DNA of 64,000 nucleotides, from the NCBI GenBank assembly GCA_944384905.1, contig CALWVE010000033.1, positions 1 through 64,000 of the forward strand, in the 5' to 3' direction. A program made the translations under genes and the position numbers. Source of the stretch: an uncultured Clostridia bacterium (GTDB lineage Bacteria; Bacillota; Clostridia; Oscillospirales; Acutalibacteraceae). Below are positions 1 to 8,713 of this stretch, one piece after another; position 1 is the stretch's first letter, and each line of letters starts with the position of its first letter. The notes beneath the pieces were generated by a model that ran no database searches, was not told where the DNA came from, and saw nothing but the letters and a program-made list of their open reading frames with translations.

Positions 1-15
1 TCAGCGCATCCAACT

Positions 16-54
16 TAAAACAAAACTGACACCACTCGAAAAGCGATGTCAGTT
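16..54 (-). terminator. Terminator-like hairpin downstream of the Na/Pi transporter
   Basis: Perfect 8-bp arms AACTGACA (24-31) and TGTCAGTT (47-54) are followed on the minus strand by a T-rich tail (25 down to 16). It lies about 110 bases past the stop of the leftward Na/Pi transporter gene. I see nothing else in 55-161. Confidence 0.5.
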
Positions 55-161
55 CGTTGCTTAAAAAATAATTGTTACTACCATTTAGGCTGTTTTGTAC
101 TGTCCGCACAAATTAGGGCAGTCCAAAAACGGGAACGCTGTTTTGCTTTTTAAAAGACTAA

Positions 162-1934
162 TTAGGAAACATGCTGACCAACCAGCGAGGGCTTAATCGA
201 ATATTTAAGCTTATATTCGGCATAAAGCTCATCGTATTCACGGCTATCCAACTTAACATTGTTGGTGTACTCGTGCATCTCAAAGCTGTCATTGGCAATT
301 TCGATAATGCAGCCGGCAATGTTGGAACAATGGTCGGAAACGCGCTCCAGGTTTGTAAGGATATCCGAAAGAACAAAGCCCAGTTCAATCGTACATTCGC
401 TGTTCTGCAAGCGGGCAATATGATTCTTTTTAATCGTATCACGCAGAGAATCAATGACCTGCTCCAACGGTTCCACTTTAGCAGCTGCCACCAGATCGTT
501 ATCGGTAAGCGCTTTAATAGCAAGCTGGAGAATTTCGGATAGCGCCTTCATCATCACAGAAATCTCCCGCGTAGCATCGGCCGAGAAAGAAAGATTGTTG
601 TCGTGAATTTCTTCCGCTGCTTCAACCATATTTACCGCATGATCGCTGATGCGCTCCAAATCACCGATAATATGCAGCAGTTTGGAAACCTCGCGGCTAT
701 CGTTCACAGACATGTCATGGCTACTGAGCTTGACCAGGTAATCGCCTAAAACGTCTTCATACTTATCAACGGAAGCTTCTTCTTCTCGGATATTTGCTGC
801 AACGGTGCTATCGAACTTATCAAAAAGCGTAAAGGAGGAAAGAATAGAGTCGCGTGTAGTAGAAGCCATTTCGTTGGCAACATTACGGGCCTGTTCCACA
901 GCAACACTGGGCGTATTCATAAAGCGCTCGTCCAACATATGGGCGTTGCCTTCATTCTTTCCGGAGCGAACCGTAAGGTTAGCCAGCTTTTCCAGAACGC
1001 CGGAAATGGGCATCAGAATTGCTATAGTAATGATGTTGAAGAGGGTATGTACAAATGCAATTCCCAGCGGTGTAATCGGCTGTTCTACAATAGAGAACTG
1101 GAAAATAGCATTCAAACCGCAATAAACGCTCAAAACAACAATCGTTCCGATTACGTTAAAATACAGATGGATGAAAGCAGCTCTCTTGGCGTTTTTCGAA
1201 GTACCTACGGAAGAAAGCAGCGCCGTAATGCAGGTACCAATATTCTGGCCCATAATGATCGGGATGGCGGTACCAACACTGACCGTACCGGACAGAGAAA
1301 GAGACTGCAAAATACCGACAGAAGCGGAAGAAGACTGGATGATCATCGTGAGAATAGCGCCTACCAATACGCCGAGAATCGGGTTAGAGAACAACAGCAT
1401 CATCTGTTTGAACGCCTCGTTCTCTGCCAAAGGCGCTACTGCATCCGACATAGCCTCCATGCCGAACATCAGAACCGCAAAACCAAGGAAAATAACGCCA
1501 ACATCTTTCTTTTTGCTATCTTTGGCAAACATCTGCATAGCAACGCCTATGATAGCCAAAATCGGTGTAAAGGTTGAGGGTTTGCACAGCTGAATGAAGA
1601 AGCTATCGCCGCTGATACCCGTTAACGAAAGCAACCAGGATGTAACCGACGTACCCAGGTTTGCACCCATGATAACACCGACGGATTGCCCCAGTGTAAG
1701 GATACCGGAATTAACAAAACCCACGACCATAACCGTGGTAGCCGACGAAGACTGGATAACAGCCGTAACAGCTAAACCAACCAAAAAACTTTTGAACTTA
1801 CTGGATGTTAATTTGCTCAGGATCGATTTCAGTTTGTTGCCCGTGCTTTTTACCAGTGCATCGCCCATTACGGACATACCGAACAAAAACAGAGCGAGAC
1901 CGCCTAAAAGCGCGAGTACATTGAAAATATTCAT
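162..1934 (-). CDS. Na/Pi cotransporter family protein with C-terminal PhoU-like domain
   Basis: This 590-residue inner-membrane protein should carry sodium-coupled phosphate import or export. The N-terminal half (about residues 1-310) has two inverted Na/Pi cotransporter repeats, each with the family's QSSS signature (residues 61-64 and 200-203) in a hydrophobic context. The C-terminal part (about 340-570) is a soluble helical PhoU-like domain. Length and domain order match the bacterial NptA/YjbB-type family. The ATG follows an AAAGGA site and a good promoter. It is a single-gene unit with no pst/pho genes beside it, so its link to phosphate control is unknown. Confidence 0.93.
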   Translation of the reverse strand: MNIFNVLALLGGLALFLFGMSVMGDALVKSTGNKLKSILSKLTSSKFKSFLVGLAVTAVIQSSSATTVMVVGFVNSGILTLGQSVGVIMGANLGTSVTSWLLSLTGISGDSFFIQLCKPSTFTPILAIIGVAMQMFAKDSKKKDVGVIFLGFAVLMFGMEAMSDAVAPLAENEAFKQMMLLFSNPILGVLVGAILTMIIQSSSASVGILQSLSLSGTVSVGTAIPIIMGQNIGTCITALLSSVGTSKNAKRAAFIHLYFNVIGTIVVLSVYCGLNAIFQFSIVEQPITPLGIAFVHTLFNIITIAILMPISGVLEKLANLTVRSGKNEGNAHMLDERFMNTPSVAVEQARNVANEMASTTRDSILSSFTLFDKFDSTVAANIREEEASVDKYEDVLGDYLVKLSSHDMSVNDSREVSKLLHIIGDLERISDHAVNMVEAAEEIHDNNLSFSADATREISVMMKALSEILQLAIKALTDNDLVAAAKVEPLEQVIDSLRDTIKKNHIARLQNSECTIELGFVLSDILTNLERVSDHCSNIAGCIIEIANDSFEMHEYTNNVKLDSREYDELYAEYKLKYSIKPSLVGQHVS

Positions 1935-2006
1935 GATGCCTGTCCTTTCGATTTTACTCTTTTTTCTGCTTCTTTCCTAATCTTCCATCTATGTAAAACC
2001 GTTCAC

Positions 2007-2038
2007 CTGTTTTTCACGAAAAAAACCGCGAAAAACAG
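2007..2038 (-). promoter_or_regulatory. Leader hairpin in the Na/Pi transporter 5' UTR
   Basis: Nine-base arms CTGTTTTTC (2007-2015) and GAAAAACAG (2030-2038) are perfectly complementary with a 14-base loop. The hairpin lies between the promoter and the start codon of the transporter. It could be an attenuator or a transcript-stabilising element. No ligand class is recognised. Confidence 0.4.
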
Positions 2039-2057
2039 AATTTCAGCGGATATTTAA

Positions 2058-2086
2058 ATTATATATAAAGTCAAAAGCGTTTTCAA
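2058..2086 (-). promoter_or_regulatory. Promoter for the Na/Pi transporter
   Basis: On the minus strand: -35 TTGAAA (2086-2081), 17-base spacer, -10 TATAAT (2063-2058). It gives a leader of about 115 bases carrying the 9-bp hairpin. Confidence 0.7.
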
Positions 2087-2140
2087 GTTAAATCTACATA
2101 AAACAGCATCCAAATTTCCATGTAAATTTTTACATATATT

Positions 2141-3124
2141 TTATAATCGATTTCTGAATTTCAATCCATAACATGGGCTATAGTCTACACGCACAATCGA
2201 AGCTGCATCATCAGACGCTTCTTTTTGTGATTTCGTATAGGTTACGGAAGCGGCAGACGAAATCAATCGAATTTTTTGGCAAATATCTTCCGGCAGCGGA
2301 CAATCAGTCTGCCAGACTAACCAAAGGAACTGCACGCGCACCTTTTCATCTTCCTGCAAAAATTCGCGCGAATCCATACGATCGGAAGGCACAAAAGACA
2401 TGCGAAGCCCATCCGCCGCCTGAAGTACACGGTCATCCGGCAGTAAGGTTGTCAGTACATAGCGGCAAATATCCGGCAAAAAGCCGGTCTGCTGCTCCAA
2501 TGTAAACGCGTTGCGACCCAAAAGTGCCGCAAAAGCCCGCAGGCGATTACTCAGTAAACGCATATCATCAGTTTGCAGAGAAGACGCGAAATTTTCGCCC
2601 AAGCCGTCTGCCGCCGTCACAACCAGATCATCGCGGCAGCGAGCCAGAATATCGTGATCGGGAATCTGCAAACCTGCCGGCAGATGAACTCTTCGCAGGG
2701 AACTGCATCCGCCCAGGTCAACCGAGCGCACAGAATCGGGCAGGTGAATCTCCTGCAAAGAAGAACAATCGTAAAATGCATCGCCGATTTCTTCAATTCC
2801 ATCCGGCAAATCGACGCGCCTCAGCGAATTGCATCCCTGAAAAACGTTCAGTCCCAACTTCGGACTGGCCGGACCGACAAAGCGAACCTGCCGCAGATTC
2901 CGGCACCGGGCAAACGCATGGTCTTCGATGCAAGTAATGGACGGCGGGATCACTACTTCTAACAAAGAATTCAATTCAGCAAACGCACGTCTGGAAATGC
3001 GCACAACCGGAACAAAGCGATATCGTTCCGGCAAACTGACCGAGGCCATATCGGTTTCACATCCGACAATCGTATAAGCCGGACCACTTTGTGTTTTGAT
3101 TGGCATATATTTTAATTTCAGCAT
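2141..3124 (-). CDS. Leucine-rich repeat (BspA/LRR_5 type) protein
   Basis: 327 residues. The N-terminal half has several LRR_5/BspA-type repeats of the form 'LRRVDLPDGI..IGDAF..CSSL' (about residues 45-175), the type found in BspA-like proteins of gut bacteria. The C-terminal half (about 180-327) has no repeats and matches nothing I recognise. No signal peptide or anchor is visible, so unlike many BspA proteins it looks cytoplasmic. The start is supported by a GGGGGA-rich site. It is a lone gene, and its role (protein-protein contact scaffold) is only inferred from the fold. Confidence 0.75.
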   Translation of the reverse strand: MLKLKYMPIKTQSGPAYTIVGCETDMASVSLPERYRFVPVVRISRRAFAELNSLLEVVIPPSITCIEDHAFARCRNLRQVRFVGPASPKLGLNVFQGCNSLRRVDLPDGIEEIGDAFYDCSSLQEIHLPDSVRSVDLGGCSSLRRVHLPAGLQIPDHDILARCRDDLVVTAADGLGENFASSLQTDDMRLLSNRLRAFAALLGRNAFTLEQQTGFLPDICRYVLTTLLPDDRVLQAADGLRMSFVPSDRMDSREFLQEDEKVRVQFLWLVWQTDCPLPEDICQKIRLISSAASVTYTKSQKEASDDAASIVRVDYSPCYGLKFRNRL

Positions 3125-3459
3125 TCCTATTCCCCCATTTCTCCTATTTCAATTATATCATGCGTCGAACCGCCGCGCGATACTTCGCGGATAAGTCAAA
3201 GTAAAATTGATAGCTCAAGTCCCGCGGCAGGTTTCTCATTTTATTTTACCTTGTTTGCAAACTAATTTCTTCCCATAAGCTGAAATCGCCTACCAGACGG
3301 CAGGCGATTCAATTTGTTAAATAGACAGACATGATTGCCGGTTACGCGGCCGCTCAATTTAAATTTCAGTTAAAGCGAAGCGAGGGTACCGAGCGACCCG
3401 CGATTTATCTGCGGAGATTCTCCGCATCGCCTGCCAAACGGCAGGCGAATCAAACGGCC
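3125..3459. other. Hairpin-rich intergenic region, no gene
   Basis: No open frame looks real here. The region holds three strong dyads: 3284-3309 (AATCGCCT.../...AGGCGATT), 3410-3427 (TGCGGAGA-T-TCTCCGCA) and 3427-3448 (TCGCCTGCC-AAAC-GGCAGGCGA). The first and last are near-copies of one another about 143 bases apart. None has a clear T-run on the minus strand, so which one ends the his operon is uncertain. Confidence 0.6.
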
Positions 3460-3783
3460 TCAGGTATTATGATCAACCTGATGGAAAGTTTTCAGGTTAC
3501 CCTGTTTCTGATGGCGGCGGGCCAGTTCGGCTTCCACTTCTTCGGGCGTGATGCCTTCGTTGGCCATCATCACGGTAAGATGATACAGCAGATCGCTGAT
3601 CTCCCCGATCGTATCTTCTTTTACGCCGTTTTTTGCAGCGATGATGACTTCGCTGCACTCTTCGCCGCATTTTTTCAGAATTTTATCGAGACCTTTTTCA
3701 AACAGATAGCAGGTATACGAGCCTTCGGCTTTTTCCGCTTTGCGGGCTTCTACCGTAGCATACAATTCTTTTAAAATATCCAT
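3460..3783 (-). CDS. hisE: Phosphoribosyl-ATP pyrophosphatase (HisE)
   Basis: 107 residues. HisE hydrolyses PR-ATP to PR-AMP, the second step of histidine synthesis. It is an all-alpha MazG-like enzyme, and the conserved acidic metal-binding helix is seen as 'KCGEECSEVIIAAKNG' (about residues 35-50), followed by 'EISDLLYHLTVMM'. An upstream in-frame ATG exists, but the start at 3783 has a GGGGAGG site and fits the family's length. It is the last gene of the his operon, 13 bases after hisA::hisI. In many bacteria HisE is fused to HisI; here HisI is fused to HisA instead. Confidence 0.95.
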   Translation of the reverse strand: MDILKELYATVEARKAEKAEGSYTCYLFEKGLDKILKKCGEECSEVIIAAKNGVKEDTIGEISDLLYHLTVMMANEGITPEEVEAELARRHQKQGNLKTFHQVDHNT

Positions 3784-3796
3784 TGTTTCCTCCCCT

Positions 3797-4852
3797 TTAC
3801 AGCAGCTTCTTGAAGAAACAGCTGTGGTTGCCGGTATGGCAAGCGGCACCTTTCTGGTTTACCTGTACCAACAGCGTATCGTCGTCGCAGTCGGCATAAA
3901 TGTTTACAACCTGCTGTGTATGGCCGGAAGTCGCGCCTTTGTTCCACAGTTCCTGACGGCTGCGGCTCCAGAACCAGGTAAAGCCTGTTTCCAGCGTTTT
4001 CTTTAAAGACTCACGATTCATATAAGCCAGCATCAGCACTTCACCTGTACCGGCATCCTGCACCACGGCCGGAATCAGTTCGCTTTTGGCAAAATAGCGG
4101 TTGATATCGATTTCTGAAGCTGTTTTCCGCTCACTCATCCGGCGGGCTTCCGTTAAAGCCATGCGCAGGTCGATTGCCCCAGCGTAGATCGCTTTGCCGA
4201 TAATCGCGCCATACAGGTTCAGATTATACAGATCGATAATATCTTTCAGATTTCCCACGCCGCCGCTGGCAACAATTTCGCAGGAAACCGCATTATTGAT
4301 GCGGTCAAGCATTTCCAGATTCGGCCCGTTGAGCGTACCATCCTGTGAAATATCGGTGACAATCAGATAACGCACACCAATCTGTTCCATGCGGCGTGCC
4401 AGTTCCAGATAATCTACCGAGCTGGTTTCCGTCCAGCCTTCCGCCGCAACCATGCCGTGACGGGCATCGATGCCCACCGCGATGGAATCACCGTATTTCT
4501 GAACGGCTTCCTTAACAAAACCGGGATTCTGCAAAGCCGCAGAACCGAGAATCACCCGGCGAATCCCGTTTTCGAGGTAATCTTCTACCTGCTGCATGGA
4601 ACGGATTCCGCCGCCGACTTCAATTTGCATTTTCGTATTTTGACGCACACGCAAAATCGTTTCGCGATTCAGCGGATGACCGGCTTTGGCGCCGTCCAAA
4701 TCGACCATGTGCAGCCAGCGCGCACCGGCTTGCTGAAAACCGAGCGCGGTCTCTACGGCGTCTTCCGCAACTTTCTGCGCCGTAGCGTAGTCCCCTCTGA
4801 GCAAGCGGACACACGAGCCTTCATGCAGATCAATAGCAGGCAAAAGTATCAT
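3797..4852 (-). CDS. hisA-hisI: HisA-HisI fusion: ProFAR isomerase / phosphoribosyl-AMP cyclohydrolase
   Basis: 351 residues with two complete enzymes. Residues 1 to about 238 are HisA, a (beta/alpha)8 isomerase: start MILLPAIDL with catalytic Asp8, 'GIDARHGMV', the second catalytic Asp in 'TDISQDGTL', and phosphate-binding 'ASGGVGN'. Residues about 248-351 are HisI, which opens PR-AMP: '[16 protein letters not shown]', 'FWSRSR', the metal acidic run 'DCDDD', and zinc cysteines in 'ACHTGNHSC'. The join is in frame with no stop. HisF normally lies between hisA and hisI in his operons; here it is missing and the neighbours are fused. RBS ACGGAGG precedes the ATG. Confidence 0.95.
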   Translation of the reverse strand: MILLPAIDLHEGSCVRLLRGDYATAQKVAEDAVETALGFQQAGARWLHMVDLDGAKAGHPLNRETILRVRQNTKMQIEVGGGIRSMQQVEDYLENGIRRVILGSAALQNPGFVKEAVQKYGDSIAVGIDARHGMVAAEGWTETSSVDYLELARRMEQIGVRYLIVTDISQDGTLNGPNLEMLDRINNAVSCEIVASGGVGNLKDIIDLYNLNLYGAIIGKAIYAGAIDLRMALTEARRMSERKTASEIDINRYFAKSELIPAVVQDAGTGEVLMLAYMNRESLKKTLETGFTWFWSRSRQELWNKGATSGHTQQVVNIYADCDDDTLLVQVNQKGAACHTGNHSCFFKKLL

Positions 4853-4869
4853 AAAACGTCCTCCGTTTC

Positions 4870-5454
4870 TTATTCCAGCATTCCTTTTGTGGAAAGCGCT
4901 TCCCCGCTTTCCTTGGGCGTGACCGCCGCCCGCAGCGCATGCGCCACGGCTTTGAACATAGCTTCAATCATATGATGTGCGTTTTTGCCGTACAGGCAGC
5001 GCACATGCAGGGTCATACCCGCGTTCTGAGCAAACGCCCGGAAAAATTCTTCTGTCATGCAGGTATCAAACCCGCCGCAGCGTTCTTCGGAAAAATCCGC
5101 TTCGCATACCGTAAACGGGCGGCCGCTGATATCCACAGCGCAAAAAGCCAGCGCTTCGTCCATCGGGATATAAAAGCTGCCGTAGCGGCTGATCCCGGCG
5201 CGGTCTCCGAGCGCCTGACGGAATGCCGTTCCCAGCACAATCCCGGTGTCTTCGATCGTATGATGGCAATCTACTTCCAAATCGCCTTTTGCGCAAATCT
5301 TCAAGCCAAAGCCGCCGTGTACGCCCAGCGCCGTGAGCATATGGTCAAAAAAGCCGATTCCGGTCTGAACCGAAACTTCTCCGCCGGAAAGATCGAGCGA
5401 AACCGTAATATCCGTTTCGCGTGTCTGGCGGGAAACCGAAGCCGTTCGTGCCAT
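4870..5454 (-). CDS. hisB: Imidazoleglycerol-phosphate dehydratase (HisB)
   Basis: 194 residues, the monofunctional dehydratase that converts IGP to imidazole acetol phosphate. The manganese-binding histidine motifs are present: '[15 protein letters not shown]', '[10 protein letters not shown]' and '[10 protein letters not shown]'. No histidinol-phosphatase domain is attached, so that step must come from another gene. The ATG at 5454 (MARTAS...) is preferred over one eight codons upstream because AAAGGGGTG sits nine bases before it. It lies between hisD and hisA::hisI in a tight operon. Confidence 0.95.
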   Translation of the reverse strand: MARTASVSRQTRETDITVSLDLSGGEVSVQTGIGFFDHMLTALGVHGGFGLKICAKGDLEVDCHHTIEDTGIVLGTAFRQALGDRAGISRYGSFYIPMDEALAFCAVDISGRPFTVCEADFSEERCGGFDTCMTEEFFRAFAQNAGMTLHVRCLYGKNAHHMIEAMFKAVAHALRAAVTPKESGEALSTKGMLE

Positions 5455-5484
5455 ACAACCTGCACCCCTTTCTTTCAAACAGAC

Positions 5485-6780
5485 TTACTTTTCGGCCTGC
5501 ATCCGAACTTCCACCGCGTTGGCGTGAGCGGTCAGTTCTTCGGTTCGGGCCAGGGTAACGATATCCTGCGCCGCTTCCTGCAAGGCGTTCTGTGTATAGT
5601 AAATAAAGCTGGATTTTTTAATAAAAGCATCCACCGAAAGCGGCGAGAAGAAACGCGCCGTGCCGCCGGTGGGAAGCACGTGGTTAGGTCCGGCAAAATA
5701 ATCGCCCAGCGGTTCCGGAGAATAATTTCCCAGGAAAACAGAACCGGCGTTATCGAGACGGCCGATGTATTCCATCGGATTTTCGCAGCAGACTTCCAGA
5801 TGCTCGGGCGCCAGTTCGTTGGCAAATTCCACGGCCTCGTCCATCGTATCGCAGACGATCATGGCACCGAAATCACGCAGGGAAGCTTCGATGATCTCGC
5901 GGCGGCTCAGGTAAGCCGACTGCCGGACAATCTCGGCTTTTGTGGCTTCGGCAAGCTTAAGGCTGGGTGTAATCAGAATGGCGGAAGCCATTCGGTCGTG
6001 CTCGGCCTGGCTCATCAGGTCGGCCGCCAAAAATACAGGATCGGCGCTTTCGTCGGCAATCACCAGAATTTCGCTGGGACCGGCGATCATATCGATATCC
6101 ACCACACCGTACAGATGCTTTTTAGCGGTCGCCACGAAGATATTGCCGGGGCCGACAATTTTATCGACCTTCGGAATCGACTGCGTACCGTAAGCCAGCG
6201 CAGCCACAGCCTGTGCGCCGCCCACCAGAAATACGCGGTCTACACCGGCCGCCATGGCGGCTGCCAGCACATCGGGGTTCGGGTGTCCGTCTTTTCCGGG
6301 AGGGGTGCACATGATGATTTCCCCTACACCGGCGATCTTAGCAGGAATCGCATTCATCAATACAGAAGAAGGATAAGCCGCCGTACCGCCCGGCACATAA
6401 ATACCAACACGGTGCAGGCCGCGGATACGCTGTCCCAAAATCACGCCGTTCGGCTGCGGATCAAGCCACGACTGCTGCTTCTGGCGCTGATGAAACGCGC
6501 GGATATTTTCGGCGGCGCGCTCCAGGGAAGCCAGAAAAGCCGGATCACAGCTTTTGGTCAGTTCGGCGATTTCTTCACGGGTGATTTCCAGGCGTTCCGG
6601 GCACCAGCCGTCGAAACGGGTGGTGTATGCACGGACAGCCTCGTCGCCTTTTTCTTTGACAGCCGCGACAATCTCGGCCACAGCGCCGTCTACCTTGCGG
6701 TCGTTTTCGGCGGCGCGCTCCTTGAGTTTACGGATAAAGGAACGGCAGTAAGCCGCATCCCCTTTAGCAATCTGTATCAT
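5485..6780 (-). CDS. hisD: Histidinol dehydrogenase (HisD)
   Basis: 431 residues, full length. It oxidises L-histidinol to histidine with two NAD+, the last two steps of the pathway, using one zinc. Family motifs are visible: '[23 protein letters not shown]' region (about 120-140), '[12 protein letters not shown]' with the zinc ligand His, and the C-terminal '[10 protein letters not shown]'. The start has a GGAGGAG site. It lies 17 bases after hisG and 30 before hisB. Confidence 0.96.
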   Translation of the reverse strand: MIQIAKGDAAYCRSFIRKLKERAAENDRKVDGAVAEIVAAVKEKGDEAVRAYTTRFDGWCPERLEITREEIAELTKSCDPAFLASLERAAENIRAFHQRQKQQSWLDPQPNGVILGQRIRGLHRVGIYVPGGTAAYPSSVLMNAIPAKIAGVGEIIMCTPPGKDGHPNPDVLAAAMAAGVDRVFLVGGAQAVAALAYGTQSIPKVDKIVGPGNIFVATAKKHLYGVVDIDMIAGPSEILVIADESADPVFLAADLMSQAEHDRMASAILITPSLKLAEATKAEIVRQSAYLSRREIIEASLRDFGAMIVCDTMDEAVEFANELAPEHLEVCCENPMEYIGRLDNAGSVFLGNYSPEPLGDYFAGPNHVLPTGGTARFFSPLSVDAFIKKSSFIYYTQNALQEAAQDIVTLARTEELTAHANAVEVRMQAEK

Positions 6781-6797
6781 GAAAAACTCCTCCGTTT

Positions 6798-7436
6798 TCA
6801 GGCTTTTTTCGCAATTTCGGCTTCCATTTTTTCGGTAAGCGCTTCAATTTCCTGCTTGCGCAGTTTCATGCTGGCGGCGTTGACGATCAGCCGCGCCGAA
6901 ATCGGCACAATATCCTCCACCACGGCCAGGCCGTTTTCTTTGAGCGTAGTGCCGGTTTCTACAATATCGACGATCCCGTCGGAAAGCCCCAGAAGCGGAG
7001 CCAGTTCCACCGAACCTTCGATGCGGATAACCCGTATATCCATATTTTTGCCCTCGAAAAAACGGCGGGCAACATTGGGATATTTGGAAGCGATCGTTTT
7101 GGCGGCATAGCCTGCGTAAAAATCACAGCCGCTCGGAGCAGCCAGCGCAAAGCGGCACCGGCCGAAACCGAGATCGAGCACTTCGAAAAAATGCCCGCCG
7201 TGCTCAAGGATCGTGTCTTTCCCCACAACGCCCATATCGCACACACCGTGTTCCACATAGGTGAGCACATCGGCGGCCTTAGCCAGCACGACTTCAATTT
7301 CGCCGCTGCCGACAGGCAGGATCAGCTTGCGGCCCTTTTCGCGAACCTTGGTACAATCGTAACCGATTCGCTCGAACAATTCAACTGTTTTTTCTTCCAG
7401 ACGTCCTTTGGTCAGCGCAATGCGGAGCGGTCTCAC
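6798..7436 (-). CDS. hisG: ATP phosphoribosyltransferase, short form (HisG-S)
   Basis: 212 residues, the short HisG lacking the C-terminal regulatory ACT-like domain. It condenses ATP with PRPP, the committed step, and the short form needs HisZ for activity and feedback control; hisZ is directly upstream. Seen: 'RIALTKGRL' at the N-terminus and the PRPP-binding 'IVDIVETGTTLKENGL' near residue 165. The GTG at 7436 is chosen because AGGAGG lies seven bases upstream. It overlaps the hisZ stop as GTGA, so the two subunits are probably translationally coupled. Confidence 0.95.
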   Translation of the reverse strand: MRPLRIALTKGRLEEKTVELFERIGYDCTKVREKGRKLILPVGSGEIEVVLAKAADVLTYVEHGVCDMGVVGKDTILEHGGHFFEVLDLGFGRCRFALAAPSGCDFYAGYAAKTIASKYPNVARRFFEGKNMDIRVIRIEGSVELAPLLGLSDGIVDIVETGTTLKENGLAVVEDIVPISARLIVNAASMKLRKQEIEALTEKMEAEIAKKA

Positions 7437-8623
7437 AGGCACACCTCCTCGATTTCATCCGAAACAAAGATGATTTTTTTGATTCCCTGCGTTTCGGCAT
7501 AAGCGCGGGCTTCTTCCCGGCTTTCGAAGAGGGAATTATCACAGCGCAGTTCTTTTTGCGCGTATTTGTTCAAAACCTGAAGCCCGCGGGCTTCAAACCC
7601 GGCATCGCTATGCACCAATACATCCGGAACATCGGCCGGCTCTTCCTGCATCATACGCAGGCCGGTGATGGCATCCACCCGAACGGAGAACCCGACGGCC
7701 GGCATGGGGCAGCCAAAGTTTTCAAGCAGGTTATCGTAGCGGCCGCCGAACAAAACGGCATCGCCCCAATCTTCTACATAGGCGCTGAAAACCACGCCGG
7801 TGTAATAGTTGTTGCGCTGAACGAGTCCCAAATCGACCATGACCTGTTCGGAAGAAAGTCCCATGCGGCACAGCGCTTCATACAGTGTGCGCAGATACCC
7901 GAGCGTTTGCAGGGTGTCTTCCCCGCACATCAACTCGGCGGCTTCTTCAAAGACCTCCGCTCCGCCGAACAGACGCGGCAGACGACGCATAGCGGCCGCC
8001 GCAGGCAGATCGCCCAGCGGATCGAGCAGATTGGAAAGCTCCGCGTAGTTTTTGCTTTCGATGGCTACACGGATATCCTCGCGGACTTCCTCGCTGACCG
8101 GCAGACGGCGGGCCAGCGAACGGAACACATCGGCGTGACCGATTTCAATACGATAGCGTCCGACACAGCGTTCCAGCGCTTCAGCCGCACAGGAAATCGC
8201 TTCCAGATCGGCTTTCAGGCCGGAAGCGCCAAGCAATTCGATACCGAATTCGTCCGTTTCGTCACTGCGGCCCGTCAGCTGCACATTGCTGCGGTACACC
8301 GGATGATTGTAAAACAGCCGAATGGGACGCGGCAGATTCTGCAGCCGGGTCGCCGCCAGACGGGCGATCGGCACGGTGGAATCGGGACGGAGCACAACCA
8401 GACGGCCGTGCTGATCGGTTGTCTTATACATATTTTCGGGCAGGATACCGGTTTCCAAGCCCTCGAACACATCGTAAAATTCAATGCCCGGCGTCATCAC
8501 TTCCCGGTAACTGCGGGCAGCAAAAAACGAAGCCAGTTCATCTTCTACACGTCGACGGACAACGCATTCCCGGAAAAGAACGTCTTTGGTGCCTTCCGGC
8601 GTGATCTTATTATATCGTTTCAT
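7433..8623 (-). CDS. hisZ: ATP phosphoribosyltransferase regulatory subunit (HisZ)
   Basis: 396 residues, a histidyl-tRNA synthetase paralogue without the anticodon-binding domain, the partner of short HisG in a hetero-octamer. The class II core is seen in 'TPEGTKDVLF', 'VLRPDSTVPIARLAA' and 'YYTGVVFSAY'. The extra length over about 390 residues is a small C-terminal extension. The ATG at 8623 (MKRYNK...) has an AAAGG site eight bases upstream, better than the upstream in-frame ATG at 8647. It is the first gene of the his operon, with its own promoter 59 bases upstream. Confidence 0.93.
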   Translation of the reverse strand: MKRYNKITPEGTKDVLFRECVVRRRVEDELASFFAARSYREVMTPGIEFYDVFEGLETGILPENMYKTTDQHGRLVVLRPDSTVPIARLAATRLQNLPRPIRLFYNHPVYRSNVQLTGRSDETDEFGIELLGASGLKADLEAISCAAEALERCVGRYRIEIGHADVFRSLARRLPVSEEVREDIRVAIESKNYAELSNLLDPLGDLPAAAAMRRLPRLFGGAEVFEEAAELMCGEDTLQTLGYLRTLYEALCRMGLSSEQVMVDLGLVQRNNYYTGVVFSAYVEDWGDAVLFGGRYDNLLENFGCPMPAVGFSVRVDAITGLRMMQEEPADVPDVLVHSDAGFEARGLQVLNKYAQKELRCDNSLFESREEARAYAETQGIKKIIFVSDEIEEVCL

Positions 8624-8681
8624 ATTGTAAACCTTTCGTGTCAGCAAAAGCCGTTACGCTTTAGCTTAGTAGCACGGTAGT

Positions 8682-8710
8682 ATACTAGCACACGAATTTC
8701 ACCTTGTCAA
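8682..8710 (-). promoter_or_regulatory. Promoter of the his operon
   Basis: On the minus strand: perfect -35 TTGACA (8710-8705), 17-base spacer, -10 TAGTAT (8687-8682). The leader is only about 50 bases, too short for a T-box, so histidine control is more likely through HisZ-HisG feedback or an unseen repressor. Confidence 0.8.
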
Positions 8711-8713
8711 GCA

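Noticed and set aside
4939-7110. Very long open frame on the plus strand opposite hisB/hisD (723 codons)
   Set aside because: It is antisense to two clear his genes, low in sequence complexity and matches no family; it arises from the codon bias of the real strand.
8624-8681. T-box or other amino-acid riboswitch before hisZ
   Set aside because: The leader is only about 50 bases and lacks T-box landmarks.
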